Below, piece after piece: positions 17,912 to 26,379 of a DNA stretch of 64,000 nucleotides. The stretch covers positions 62,001 to 126,000 of the forward strand of contig CAZYQI010000002.1 of NCBI GenBank assembly GCA_964649745.1, given 5' to 3'. The DNA comes from CAZEHS01 sp964649745. Its GTDB lineage: Bacteria; Bacillota; Clostridia; Peptostreptococcales; Acidaminobacteraceae. Position 1 is the stretch's first letter; each line of letters starts with the position of its first letter. The notes below the pieces were generated by a model. The model saw only the letters and a program-made list of their open reading frames with translations, was not told the origin of the DNA and searched no databases. The translations under genes and the position numbers were made by a program.

Positions 17912-17997
17912 AGACTTGGGCGCTTAAGAATTTCAAAACTAAAATGGCGGAGACAGAATAAAATGTGCACGCCAGGTAAAGCCAAGCCAAATTACCG

Positions 17998-19842
17998 ATG
18001 GGGAATAGCATTATGCGGTTGCGAAAAAGAATTGCCATGGTTTTTATTCGACTATCTGTTTTAATCATACTGACCACAGCCATCGTGATTTATCTACAGG
18101 CGGCGTCTATGATTCGTCTGGGTGTACAACAGGTCATGACCGTACAGCTGGATAGAGCCGCAGAGAACATCAACCTGCTGATGGAACTGAATCAGGCTGA
18201 AACAAATATTCTCGCCAAGGATTCCATCATACGGACGTTTTCTGAAGGGCAATTGCCAAGAGAGGCAACCGCTACGTATCTGAAAAAGATTATGGAGGAA
18301 AAAAACAGGGTCCGGAATGTTTACAAGAATATCTTTATCACCAGTAGGGAAGGAATTATTGTTGCAACGGCCATGGACAATGCCCAGAACCTGGACTTAT
18401 CGGAACGAAAATATTTTAAAGCGGCAAGATCAACGGGAAAGACGGTGACCAGTGATATTCTTTTTGCAAGAAGCGATCTTGAAAGCATCATAGTTACCCT
18501 GACGCCCATTTTTGATGGAAACAATAGCCTTGTCGGATTCGCCGGTATTGCCCTGAAGGCTACATTTTTTACAGAGTTCATGAAAAGCTTCAGCGAAGAC
18601 CCCAATGGCTACTACATCATACTGGATTCCAATCAACTGATTCTTTCTCACCCCGACAAAGATCGAATTGCCAAGCATCTGGGAATAAGAGAATTTACAC
18701 GTGAAACAGGAGAGGACTGGCAAAGTGACAGCGCGGGGGAGTATCGTTTTAAACAAAAAATCCTGCCCCAGACGGGGTGGCGACTGTTGGCGGTTATGAA
18801 CGAAACGGCAGTTGAAGAGAAGGCGGCATCCTTGCTCAAGGCTACTATGGTCGTGGGATTTGTATTGATCCTTGTTGCTGGGCTCATAACATATTACCTC
18901 GCTAAAAAAATTTCAGATCCCCTTGAAACGATGATACAGGCCATGAATCACGCCTCTGAACGGCAGCTGAGACTGCGAAACCAATTGCCGGAAGCGATCA
19001 CTCTGACCAATTCCAAGGGGATGGACGAGATACAGCGATTGAAAACGGCTACGGTACAACTGCGAAGGCTGATAGATTCTTATGATTACAGTGCCGTAGC
19101 CAGTAGCAATAGGTTCAAAGAAAACATAGATGCCTTGAGCCGGGAGATTGAAGAAAATCATAAGCGAACCTATGATTTTCTGTCCGTACTTTCCCATGAT
19201 ATGCGGACGCCGTTGACGCTGATAAAAGGATACTCCCGTGGAATCGAACAATATGGGGAGAATAGCAACATGCGCAACCGCTATGCGGAAGGAATACTGG
19301 AGAATACTTCTGACATTGAAAAATTGATTTATGACGTAATGGATTCCGCATATGAAGTGAATAGCGGATTCGCCTTTGAGCTGGAACCGGTGGATGCAGG
19401 CCGATTTGCAGAACAGGTTGCACAAGAGGCGCTGCTTGGCTTGATTCAAGGAGAACAACGACTGATGGTTTTCGTAGACGGTGCATCCGTAGGCACACGG
19501 GTCAGGATAGACACTGCAAAAATTCGAAGAGTGCTGTTTAATCTGTTGAGCAATGCATCGAAGTACGCTTCGGCAGGCACTGAAATCCGATTTTCGCTTC
19601 AAAAGGCGGATGCGTCTCTCCGATTCTCTGTAAAAAATCAGGGGCCTGGAATTCCCGAAGATGAGACTCAGAAAATATTCGAGATGTTTTTCCGTGGTCG
19701 CGGGGCTACGGGAAAGGGCTATGGTATGGGGCTGCACATCGCTTCACGCATCATCAAAGGGCACAACTCTTCGCTGGAGCTGGTTTCAAATGAAAAAGGG
19801 GAGACAGAATTTTATTTCTGCCTCCCAGAGGAAGTGGTGTAG
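17998..19842 (+). CDS. Sensor histidine kinase with extracytoplasmic Cache domain
   Basis: A 614-residue kinase. TM1 (about 18-38), a dCache-like sensor (about 45-270; FITSREGIIVATAMD, YYIILDSNQLILSHPD), TM2 (about 285-302), a HAMP-like linker, HisKA with phospho-acceptor His in SHDMRTPLTLIKGY (near residue 399), and HATPase with N-box NLLSNASKY, G1 NQGPGIPE and G2 GKGYGMGLHIA. The ATG at 17998 has no clear ribosome site; an ATG at 18013 (MRLRKR) follows GGGGA and may be the true start. It stands alone after the cyclase gene and is the likely partner of the OmpR-family regulator at 12484-13158. Confidence 0.88.
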   Translation: MGNSIMRLRKRIAMVFIRLSVLIILTTAIVIYLQAASMIRLGVQQVMTVQLDRAAENINLLMELNQAETNILAKDSIIRTFSEGQLPREATATYLKKIMEEKNRVRNVYKNIFITSREGIIVATAMDNAQNLDLSERKYFKAARSTGKTVTSDILFARSDLESIIVTLTPIFDGNNSLVGFAGIALKATFFTEFMKSFSEDPNGYYIILDSNQLILSHPDKDRIAKHLGIREFTRETGEDWQSDSAGEYRFKQKILPQTGWRLLAVMNETAVEEKAASLLKATMVVGFVLILVAGLITYYLAKKISDPLETMIQAMNHASERQLRLRNQLPEAITLTNSKGMDEIQRLKTATVQLRRLIDSYDYSAVASSNRFKENIDALSREIEENHKRTYDFLSVLSHDMRTPLTLIKGYSRGIEQYGENSNMRNRYAEGILENTSDIEKLIYDVMDSAYEVNSGFAFELEPVDAGRFAEQVAQEALLGLIQGEQRLMVFVDGASVGTRVRIDTAKIRRVLFNLLSNASKYASAGTEIRFSLQKADASLRFSVKNQGPGIPEDETQKIFEMFFRGRGATGKGYGMGLHIASRIIKGHNSSLELVSNEKGETEFYFCLPEEVV

Positions 19843-19897
19843 CAGTAAATTTTGGAGTGTATCCATGTGTTCTGGCAGGTGAGCGTGAGGATATAAA

Positions 19898-19937
19898 ATG
19901 GGCTGTCTCAATCAGGGATATGATTGGGACAGCCCAT
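19898..19937. terminator. Bidirectional terminator between convergent genes
   Basis: ATGGGCTGTCTCAATCA pairs with TGATTGGGACAGCCCAT. It serves the kinase gene on the plus strand and the small gene on the minus strand. Confidence 0.75.
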
Positions 19938-19947
19938 ACGCGCTTCA

Positions 19948-20100
19948 TTACTTATTGAGGGAGCCCCCGGTCTTCTTGTTGTTGAAGGCCTTTTGGCCGC
20001 TGCCTATTTTTTTGCTGGGCTTTGCGAGATTATCTGCTGCGGCCTTTTTTTTCTTTTCTTCAAGAAATTTCTTCATCATTTCCATATTCTTTTCAGACAT
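19948..20100 (-). CDS. Small lysine-rich conserved protein (50 aa)
   Basis: A 50-residue basic protein: MSEKNMEMMKKFLEEKKKKA, then a tail with PSKKIGSGQKAFNNKKTGG. A short amphipathic helix precedes a Lys/Gly-rich flexible tail. Proteins of this size and pattern occur in Clostridia without an assigned function. ATG 20100 follows AAAGGAG at good spacing, and the frame further upstream has no such signal. Nucleic-acid or ribosome association is a guess from charge only. It has its own terminator shared with the converging kinase gene. Confidence 0.65.
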   Translation of the reverse strand: MSEKNMEMMKKFLEEKKKKAAADNLAKPSKKIGSGQKAFNNKKTGGSLNK

Positions 20101-20318
20101 TGTCAAGACTCCTTTGGAAAGTTTCACGTAGGATCGGGAACTTTGCTTGTTTCCTTCATTATACACCAAGCGGAGGATGAATAGACGGAATTAACATGAA
20201 ATCAATGGATAATACGCCAAAAAAATAATATAGTAAGTGTAGCTGTTTTAAACCATTTCAGCTGGGAATGTATAGTTGAGCAGTACCAATCCGGTAAAAT
20301 GATACAGGAGCTGAGAAC

Positions 20319-21833
20319 ATGAGTGTTTTAGGAGCAATCGATATTGGATCGCATACGATAAAGCTGAAAATCATCGAAGTGGATGAACAGAACCATATCA
20401 AGATACTGGAGGACGTGAAATCCGAAATCATGTTCGGTTTGGATTCCTTTAAAAACCGACGGATTTCCAGACATGCCATTTTAGAGGCCACCCATTGCCT
20501 GCAGTATTACGCAAGGGTGCTCTCGGAATATGGGGTGGACCGGGTGCGAACAGTGGCCACCGGATCTGTAAGGGATGCGGAAAACGGACAGTTCGTTGTG
20601 GATCAGCTGGCCAAGAAAGCCAAGCTGGAGATCGAAATCCTGGAGGAGCCCATCGAGCGGGCCCTTACCTATCAGGCCCTTAAATACGCTCTTCCCATGT
20701 ATGATGAAATGCGTAGGGAAGGGATGCTGCTGGTGGAGGTGGGCTCCGGCAGCTCCGAGGTGATCATCTATAAATCCGGCAAGCTGGTGCGTAACAACGA
20801 GGTGCGCCTGGGAACGCTTTTACTTAAGAATATGGTTAAAGAGATAGAGGCGGTGTCGCTTTTCGCGCCCCAGATCCTAAACGATTATGCCTTCGCAAAC
20901 ACCGAGAACCTTCAGGGGTATCTTACACGGAAAAAAATTGATCATTTTGTGGTGGTGGGAGGCTCCATAAAGGCCATCAGCGACGCCTTCGGCAAAAAAG
21001 GGGCCGGCTTGGAGCGAAAGGAATTTGACAGGGCCTTTGATGCTCTGATGCATGAGGAGCCGGGATTCAAGCACCGTATTCACCAGCTTGATCTGGATTA
21101 TGACGAGACCCTGGCAGCTTTCGTTATTTTTAATCAGTTTCTTAGTCATTCCTCCACGGAGTTCGTTCATGTGCCGGATATATCCCTTCGTGACGGAATT
21201 CTCTATAACATGATGGAAAATGAGAGCTTATACGACCGAAAGTCAGAATACACCAAGGATATTATTTCTGCGGCCAAGCATATTTCCAAGCGGTATCATT
21301 CCACCTTCAGCCATATCAAGACCATCGACGACAACGTGGTGAAGCTGTTCGGTGCCCTTAAGAATGCAGAGGATTTTGATAATCTGGATTTGCTGCTCCT
21401 TCGAATATCCACCATTCTGCACGAAACCGGAAAATTCAACAAGCAGAGCGGATATTATCAATCCACCTATGAAAATATCAAGAACGCCTCTATTTTGGGG
21501 GTTTCGGACGAAATGATGGAAACGGCGGCCCAGATATCCCTTAACAGCTTCTCGATTTCCAGCGAGGGAACCTTGGGTGGTGGAGAGCCCTTCCTGTTCA
21601 ATGATACCAAGCTGCTTAAGCTGGCAGCGATACAGTCTCTGGCGGATGCCCTGGATAAATCAAAGAAACAGAGTGTGATTATCGATCAGGTCAAGCTTGC
21701 CGAGGATACGGTAAAGATAAGCATACAAAGGCTGAGGCCCTGTTTTTTCGAGGAGTATGCCGTGGATGCCATGCGGAACTCATTCTATGAAATATTCGGA
21801 TACGATATTCTGCTGAAGGATGTGAAATCTTGA
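20319..21833 (+). CDS. ppx: Exopolyphosphatase, Ppx/GppA family
   Basis: A 504-residue member of the Ppx/GppA phosphatases, which release phosphate from polyphosphate or pppGpp. The ASKHA-fold phosphate loop AIDIGSHTIKLKI is at residues 6-18. The conserved blocks VATGSVRDAENG (about 88), EPIERALTYQAL and LVEVGSGSSEVI follow. The C-terminal third (310-500) is an HD-like helical domain (LLRISTILHETGKFN). ATG 20319 is used. The next gene, ppk, starts inside this stop codon, so synthesis and breakdown of polyphosphate are translationally coupled. Substrate preference between polyP and pppGpp cannot be told from sequence, but the partner favours polyP. Confidence 0.92.
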   Translation: MSVLGAIDIGSHTIKLKIIEVDEQNHIKILEDVKSEIMFGLDSFKNRRISRHAILEATHCLQYYARVLSEYGVDRVRTVATGSVRDAENGQFVVDQLAKKAKLEIEILEEPIERALTYQALKYALPMYDEMRREGMLLVEVGSGSSEVIIYKSGKLVRNNEVRLGTLLLKNMVKEIEAVSLFAPQILNDYAFANTENLQGYLTRKKIDHFVVVGGSIKAISDAFGKKGAGLERKEFDRAFDALMHEEPGFKHRIHQLDLDYDETLAAFVIFNQFLSHSSTEFVHVPDISLRDGILYNMMENESLYDRKSEYTKDIISAAKHISKRYHSTFSHIKTIDDNVVKLFGALKNAEDFDNLDLLLLRISTILHETGKFNKQSGYYQSTYENIKNASILGVSDEMMETAAQISLNSFSISSEGTLGGGEPFLFNDTKLLKLAAIQSLADALDKSKKQSVIIDQVKLAEDTVKISIQRLRPCFFEEYAVDAMRNSFYEIFGYDILLKDVKS

Positions 21834-23908
21834 ATTCAGAAACTAAACGCTATATTAACCGGGAGCTCAGCTGGCTGGCCTTTAACCGGCGGGTGTTGAA
21901 GGAGTCTTTATCCAGCAGCAAGGGATGTATCGAGCGGCTCAAGTTTTCCGCTATTTTCAGTTCCAATCTTGACGAGTTTTTCATGGTACGGGTCGGTTCT
22001 CTGGTGGATCAGATCAATGCCGATTTCAAGCTGCCGGATCCGGCGGGGCTGACACCGACGCAACAACTGGCAGAAATCATGGATGTGACCCGGGAACTGA
22101 TCACAGAGCAGGAGCGTATTTGTCGTGATATGATCGCCAACGAGTTGCCGGAGCTTGGGTTTCGGCTTATATGCATTGCAGACGTAACATCCCAGGAGAT
22201 GGACTATCTCAAACAGTACTTTCTTCGAACCGTTTATCCGGTGCTTACCCCCATGGCTATCGATTACGTACGACCATTCCCGCTTATATTCAATAAAAGC
22301 CTTAACATCGCCGTTATGTTTAAAAGTGATGACCCCGATGAAACGGAATATGATTTTGCTACGGTTCAGGTTCCCTCGGGGCTTCCCCGTTTTGTTCCCC
22401 TCAAATTTGGGAAAAGCGGCCGATACGTACTGATGGAGGATATCATTCGAATCTTTATTCCGGAGCTTTTTCAAGGAAGAGAACTCATTTCTGCCGCCGC
22501 TTACCGAATTACCCGAAACGCCGACCTTGATATCAATGACGAGGAAGCCGAAGATCTGCTGGTGGAGATCGAAGCCTCGCTGAAACGAAGAAAATGGGGC
22601 GAGGTTGTACGTCTTGAGGTGCAGAGTCCTGCCGATCCAAAGCTCCGCCAGTTTCTTATGGGAAATTTTGAAGTGGAGGATTCCCATGTTTTTGAATACG
22701 GGCTGTTTCTGGATATGACGGCCTTTTTCGGTCTGGGCAAATTCATACGCCCGGAGAAAGATGCCTTCCGAGCGGTAAAACGGGAGCTTATTCACGATGA
22801 CTATTTTAGTGAAATCAAGCATGGAGACTTGTTTTTCCATCATCCTTATGATGATTTCAGCACCATTGTGGATTTCATTGAAACTGCCAGCCGGGACAAA
22901 AACGTTCTGGCCATCAAACAGGTGCTGTACCGCGTGGGCGGGGATTCTCCCATTATCAAGGCCCTGGCAGCCGCTGCGGAGCAGGGGAAGCAGGTAACCG
23001 TGCTGGTTGAACTTCAGGCCCGCTTTGACGAGGAGAACAACATCCAGTGGGCAAAGCAATTGGAAAAAACAGGGTGCCACGTCATCTACGGATACCCGGG
23101 CTTGAAAACCCATGCAAAGGTGGCTCTGGTGGTTCGTAAGGAAGGGGCGGGCATCAAACGGTACCTGCATCTCAGCACAGGGAACTACAATGACCAGACC
23201 GCCAAGCTCTATACGGATATGGGAATCCTCACTGCCAATGAGAGTATGGCCCATGACGCCTCAAAATTCTTCAACATCCTGTCCGGCTTTTCGAAGGATG
23301 TAACCATGGACAAGCTGATTATGGCCCCCTCAGGGCTTCGCAGCACCCTGATGCATATGATTGACCGTGAAATTCAACATGCCCGAAAGGGACACCCGGC
23401 CCATATCATTGCCAAGATGAATTCTCTGGTGGATCAGCCGTTGATTGAAAAGCTATATGAAGCGTCCCAGGCGGGAGTGGACATCCGGTTGATCATACGG
23501 GGCATCTGCTGTCTGGTGCCGGGAGTACCGGGCTTAAGCGAAGGGATTCAAGTGCGCAGCATCATCGGAAAGTATCTGGAGCACAGCCGTATTTTCTGGT
23601 TTTCCAATCATGGAAGTGAGAGCCTGTACCTGTCCAGTGCCGACTGGATGCCTCGGAACCTGAACCAGCGCATTGAGTTGATGTTCCCCATTGAGGATGA
23701 GCGCATCAAGGCAAGGATTAAGCGAATACTGGACATCTACCTCAATGGAACCGTAAAGGTCAGTATCCTGGAGTCTTCCGGCGAGTATCGGGCATTGGCC
23801 GAAACGCAGAAGGGGTATAATCCGCAGCAGATAATGGAAGAGCTTACAGGAGCCGATGACCGTGAGTTTTTCAAGGCCTCGGACAAGGTCATAAGAAAAT
23901 TGAGTTGA
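21830..23908 (+). CDS. ppk1: Polyphosphate kinase 1
   Basis: A 692-residue Ppk1, which makes polyphosphate reversibly from ATP at the inner membrane face. The N domain begins RYINRELSWLAFNRRVLKES. The head domain follows. The two PLD-like catalytic halves include KTHAKVALVVR near residue 426 (the autophosphorylated His), HLSTGNYNDQTAKLY, and HSRIFWFSNHGSE near 584. Length is normal for the family. The start is TTG 21830, overlapping the ppx stop (TTGA), with AAGGATG upstream. With ppx and the PPK2 gene at 28 kb it forms a polyphosphate locus. Confidence 0.95.
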   Translation: MNSETKRYINRELSWLAFNRRVLKESLSSSKGCIERLKFSAIFSSNLDEFFMVRVGSLVDQINADFKLPDPAGLTPTQQLAEIMDVTRELITEQERICRDMIANELPELGFRLICIADVTSQEMDYLKQYFLRTVYPVLTPMAIDYVRPFPLIFNKSLNIAVMFKSDDPDETEYDFATVQVPSGLPRFVPLKFGKSGRYVLMEDIIRIFIPELFQGRELISAAAYRITRNADLDINDEEAEDLLVEIEASLKRRKWGEVVRLEVQSPADPKLRQFLMGNFEVEDSHVFEYGLFLDMTAFFGLGKFIRPEKDAFRAVKRELIHDDYFSEIKHGDLFFHHPYDDFSTIVDFIETASRDKNVLAIKQVLYRVGGDSPIIKALAAAAEQGKQVTVLVELQARFDEENNIQWAKQLEKTGCHVIYGYPGLKTHAKVALVVRKEGAGIKRYLHLSTGNYNDQTAKLYTDMGILTANESMAHDASKFFNILSGFSKDVTMDKLIMAPSGLRSTLMHMIDREIQHARKGHPAHIIAKMNSLVDQPLIEKLYEASQAGVDIRLIIRGICCLVPGVPGLSEGIQVRSIIGKYLEHSRIFWFSNHGSESLYLSSADWMPRNLNQRIELMFPIEDERIKARIKRILDIYLNGTVKVSILESSGEYRALAETQKGYNPQQIMEELTGADDREFFKASDKVIRKLS

Positions 23909-24014
23909 ATCAAAAAAACGCGGGTTAAGGTCTTCTTTGAAGGTTCATTCTCTGGTAGAATAGGTATGTTGTTTTAGAGGATGTTTGTTTATCAGAGAAA
24001 AGAGGGGGCAGCGG

Positions 24015-25523
24015 ATGAAAATCGGATTTGACGGTAAAAAATACCTGGAGGAACAGTCCAAGTACATTCTGGAGCGGGTAAACCATTACGACAAGCTTTA
24101 TCTGGAATTTGGCGGCAAGCTGCTTTTCGATATGCACGCCAAACGGGTACTGCCTGGGTTTGACGAGAATGCAAAAATCAAGCTGCTTCATAAGTTGAAG
24201 GAAAAGGTTGAGGTTATTATCTGCATCTACGCGGGAGATATCGAGCGCAATAAAATCCGCGGCGATTTCGGCATCACCTACGATATGGACGCTATGCGTC
24301 TTATAGACGATTTGCGCAGCTATGAGTTGGATGTCAACAGCGTTGTCATCACCCGCTATGACAATCAGCCGGCGGCCACTGTTTTCATGAACAAGCTGGA
24401 GCGGCGGGGAATCAAGGTTTACACCCATAGCTCCACGAAAGGGTATCCTACGGATGTGGACACCATTGTCAGCGAAGAAGGCTACGGAAAGAACCCTTAT
24501 ATTGAAACAACAAAGCCCATCGTAGTTGTTACGGCCCCTGGCCCCGGCAGCGGTAAGCTGGCCACCTGCCTCAGTCAGATGTATCATGAGCATCTGCGGG
24601 GTGTGCAGGTAGGCTATTCGAAGTTTGAGACTTTCCCGGTGTGGAACCTTCCTCTGAAGCACCCTGTGAATATTGCCTATGAGTCCGCCACGGTGGATCT
24701 CAAGGACATCAATATGATTGACGCCTTCCACTTTGATGCTTACAAGGAGATTGCCATCAATTACAACCGAGATATTGAAACATTTCCGGTATTGAAGCGG
24801 ATCATTGAACGCATCACCGGCGAGGAAGCGGTTTACAAATCTCCTACGGATATGGGTGTTAACCGTGTAGGCTACGGTATTTTCGACGATGAGGTTATCC
24901 GGGCTGCCTCCAATCATGAAATCATCCGCCGCTATTTCAAGGTGGGCTGTGAATATAAAAAAGGCAACATGGATTTCGATTCCTATCAGCGGGCAAAGCT
25001 GATCATGGAAGAGCTGAACCTGAGGCCAGAGGATTTGGCAGTTGTAACGCCGGCTAGGGAATACTCCGCAAGGCTTAAAGAGAACGCTGAAAAGAGTGAT
25101 ATGTGTCCCGTTGTGGCCTTGCAGCTTCAGGACGGCACCCTGCTCACCGGCAGAAGCTCCCAAACCATGGACGCTGCTGCGGCGGTGATTCTGAATGCCA
25201 TCAAGCAGCTGGCCAATATGGCTGATGAGCTGCACCTGCTGTCCCCGGTGATTCTAGAGCCCATCATCCGGCTTAAGGAAAAGGCCTTGGGCCGCCGGGT
25301 AACGGTTCTCAACAGTGAAGAAATTCTTATAGCCCTCAGTATCAGTGCTGCCACGAACCCTATGGCCCAGGCTGCGCTGGCTCAGCTTTCAGGTCTCAAA
25401 GGCTGTCAGGCGCATTCGACAACGATCCTCAACACCAATGACGAGCAAATTTTTCGAAATTTGGGCATTGATGTAACCTGTGATCCGGAATACCCCTCGG
25501 AAAGCCTTTATTACAACAATTAG
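24015..25523 (+). CDS. DUF1846 family protein
   Basis: A 502-residue cytosolic protein of the DUF1846 family, seen in Firmicutes and of unassigned function. It starts MKIGFDGKKYLEEQSKYIL and includes FGGKLLFDMHAKRVLPGF and a glycine-rich loop TAPGPGSGKLATCLSQMYHEH that looks like a phosphate-binding turn near residue 177. ATG 24015 is chosen for GAGGGGG about 7 nt upstream; the TTG at 23985 has no such site. The gene lies 106 bp after ppk1 and before a two-component system in a polyphosphate-rich block. The link to phosphate is contextual only. Confidence 0.85.
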   Translation: MKIGFDGKKYLEEQSKYILERVNHYDKLYLEFGGKLLFDMHAKRVLPGFDENAKIKLLHKLKEKVEVIICIYAGDIERNKIRGDFGITYDMDAMRLIDDLRSYELDVNSVVITRYDNQPAATVFMNKLERRGIKVYTHSSTKGYPTDVDTIVSEEGYGKNPYIETTKPIVVVTAPGPGSGKLATCLSQMYHEHLRGVQVGYSKFETFPVWNLPLKHPVNIAYESATVDLKDINMIDAFHFDAYKEIAINYNRDIETFPVLKRIIERITGEEAVYKSPTDMGVNRVGYGIFDDEVIRAASNHEIIRRYFKVGCEYKKGNMDFDSYQRAKLIMEELNLRPEDLAVVTPAREYSARLKENAEKSDMCPVVALQLQDGTLLTGRSSQTMDAAAAVILNAIKQLANMADELHLLSPVILEPIIRLKEKALGRRVTVLNSEEILIALSISAATNPMAQAALAQLSGLKGCQAHSTTILNTNDEQIFRNLGIDVTCDPEYPSESLYYNN

Positions 25524-25539
25524 TTTTCTAAGGAATTAT

Positions 25540-25590
25540 AAAATATCCTCTCCAATCAGGAAACAGTTCCTTATTGGAGAGGATATTTTG
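25540..25590 (+). terminator. Terminator after the DUF1846 gene
   Basis: AAAATATCCTCTCCAAT pairs with ATTGGAGAGGATATTTT, followed by GTTGT. Confidence 0.9.
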
Positions 25591-25597
25591 TTGTATC

Positions 25598-25653
25598 CTT
25601 AAGAATTCCTTAATCATTTTCCTTTGCTATTATTCAGGTTCAACCCTTATACT
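25598..25653 (+). promoter_or_regulatory. Promoter with 11-bp direct repeat before the second OmpR-type regulator
   Basis: CTTAA at 25598 and again at 25609 (exact 11-bp period) lies just ahead of a -35 TTGCTA (25624-25629) and -10 TATACT (25648-25653) with an 18-bp spacer. The geometry suggests autoregulation by the downstream OmpR-family regulator. The repeat core differs from the NNTAAC boxes near 12 and 58 kb. Confidence 0.55.
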
Positions 25654-25673
25654 GAAGGTGCGGGAGGTGCAAT

Positions 25674-26366
25674 ATGAAAAAAAAGATACTGATAGTGGAT
25701 GACGATAAGGAAATAAGGCGGTTGGTGGAAATATACATGCGTAATGAGGGCTTTGAAACCCTTATGGCGGCAGATGGAGTTGAAGCTCTGGACGTTCTGA
25801 AACGCGAAGAAGTGGACCTGATGATCCTTGATATTATGATGCCCCGGATGGACGGGATTGACGCCTGCATCAAAGCCAGAGAGCAGCATGCCATCCCCAT
25901 CATCATGCTGTCGGCCAAATCCGAGGACATGGATAAGATCCTTGGACTTTCCTCAGGGGCAGACGATTACCTGCCAAAGCCATTCAATCCCTTGGAGCTG
26001 GTTGCCAGGGTGAAATCACAGCTACGCCGTATCGACATGATGCGCAAGGAGCACGGACGGGATGAAACGGTGATTTCCATCCATGATATGGAGATCAATG
26101 TTGACAGCCATGAGGTCATCATTTCCGGGGAGAAGGTTAAGCTGACCCCCACCGAGTTTGACATCCTCCGCTATCTGGCGGAAAACGAAGGCATTGTTCT
26201 CACCATTGAAAAAATCTATGAGCATGTTTGGAAGGAAGAGTTTTTCGAATCGAAGAATACCGTTATGGTCCATATCCGCAAGCTTCGTGAGAAAATTGAG
26301 AAGGACCCCAGAAACCCTATGTATATTCAGACGGTATGGGGCGTAGGATATAAGATGGAAGGGTAG
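25674..26366 (+). CDS. OmpR-family response regulator of a kinase-regulator pair
   Basis: A 230-residue regulator. The receiver has the DDD acidic pocket, phospho-acceptor Asp near residue 53 (LMILDIMMPRMDG), Ser (IIMLSAKSED) and Lys near 102 (DDYLPKPFN). The winged-helix output domain covers about 130-228 (LTPTEFDILRYLAEN, NTVMVHIRKLREKIE, GVGYKMEG). The ribosome site GGGAGG precedes ATG 25674. The cognate kinase gene starts 13 bp downstream. An 11-bp repeat in its promoter suggests autoregulation. The resemblance is to the VanR/PhoP-like group, not enough to assign a stimulus. Confidence 0.93.
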   Translation: MKKKILIVDDDKEIRRLVEIYMRNEGFETLMAADGVEALDVLKREEVDLMILDIMMPRMDGIDACIKAREQHAIPIIMLSAKSEDMDKILGLSSGADDYLPKPFNPLELVARVKSQLRRIDMMRKEHGRDETVISIHDMEINVDSHEVIISGEKVKLTPTEFDILRYLAENEGIVLTIEKIYEHVWKEEFFESKNTVMVHIRKLREKIEKDPRNPMYIQTVWGVGYKMEG

Positions 26367-26379
26367 TGACGGGTGCCGC

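Noticed and set aside
17922..17935. GCTTAAGAATTTC before the Cache kinase as a copy of the CTTAA repeat at 25598
   Set aside because: The second CTTAA at 11 bp is missing, so only one half-site is present.
21908..25235. Minus-strand open frames of 448 and 436 codons opposite ppk1 and the DUF1846 gene
   Set aside because: The plus-strand genes are unambiguous family members; the reverse frames show no recognisable domain and arise from codon bias.
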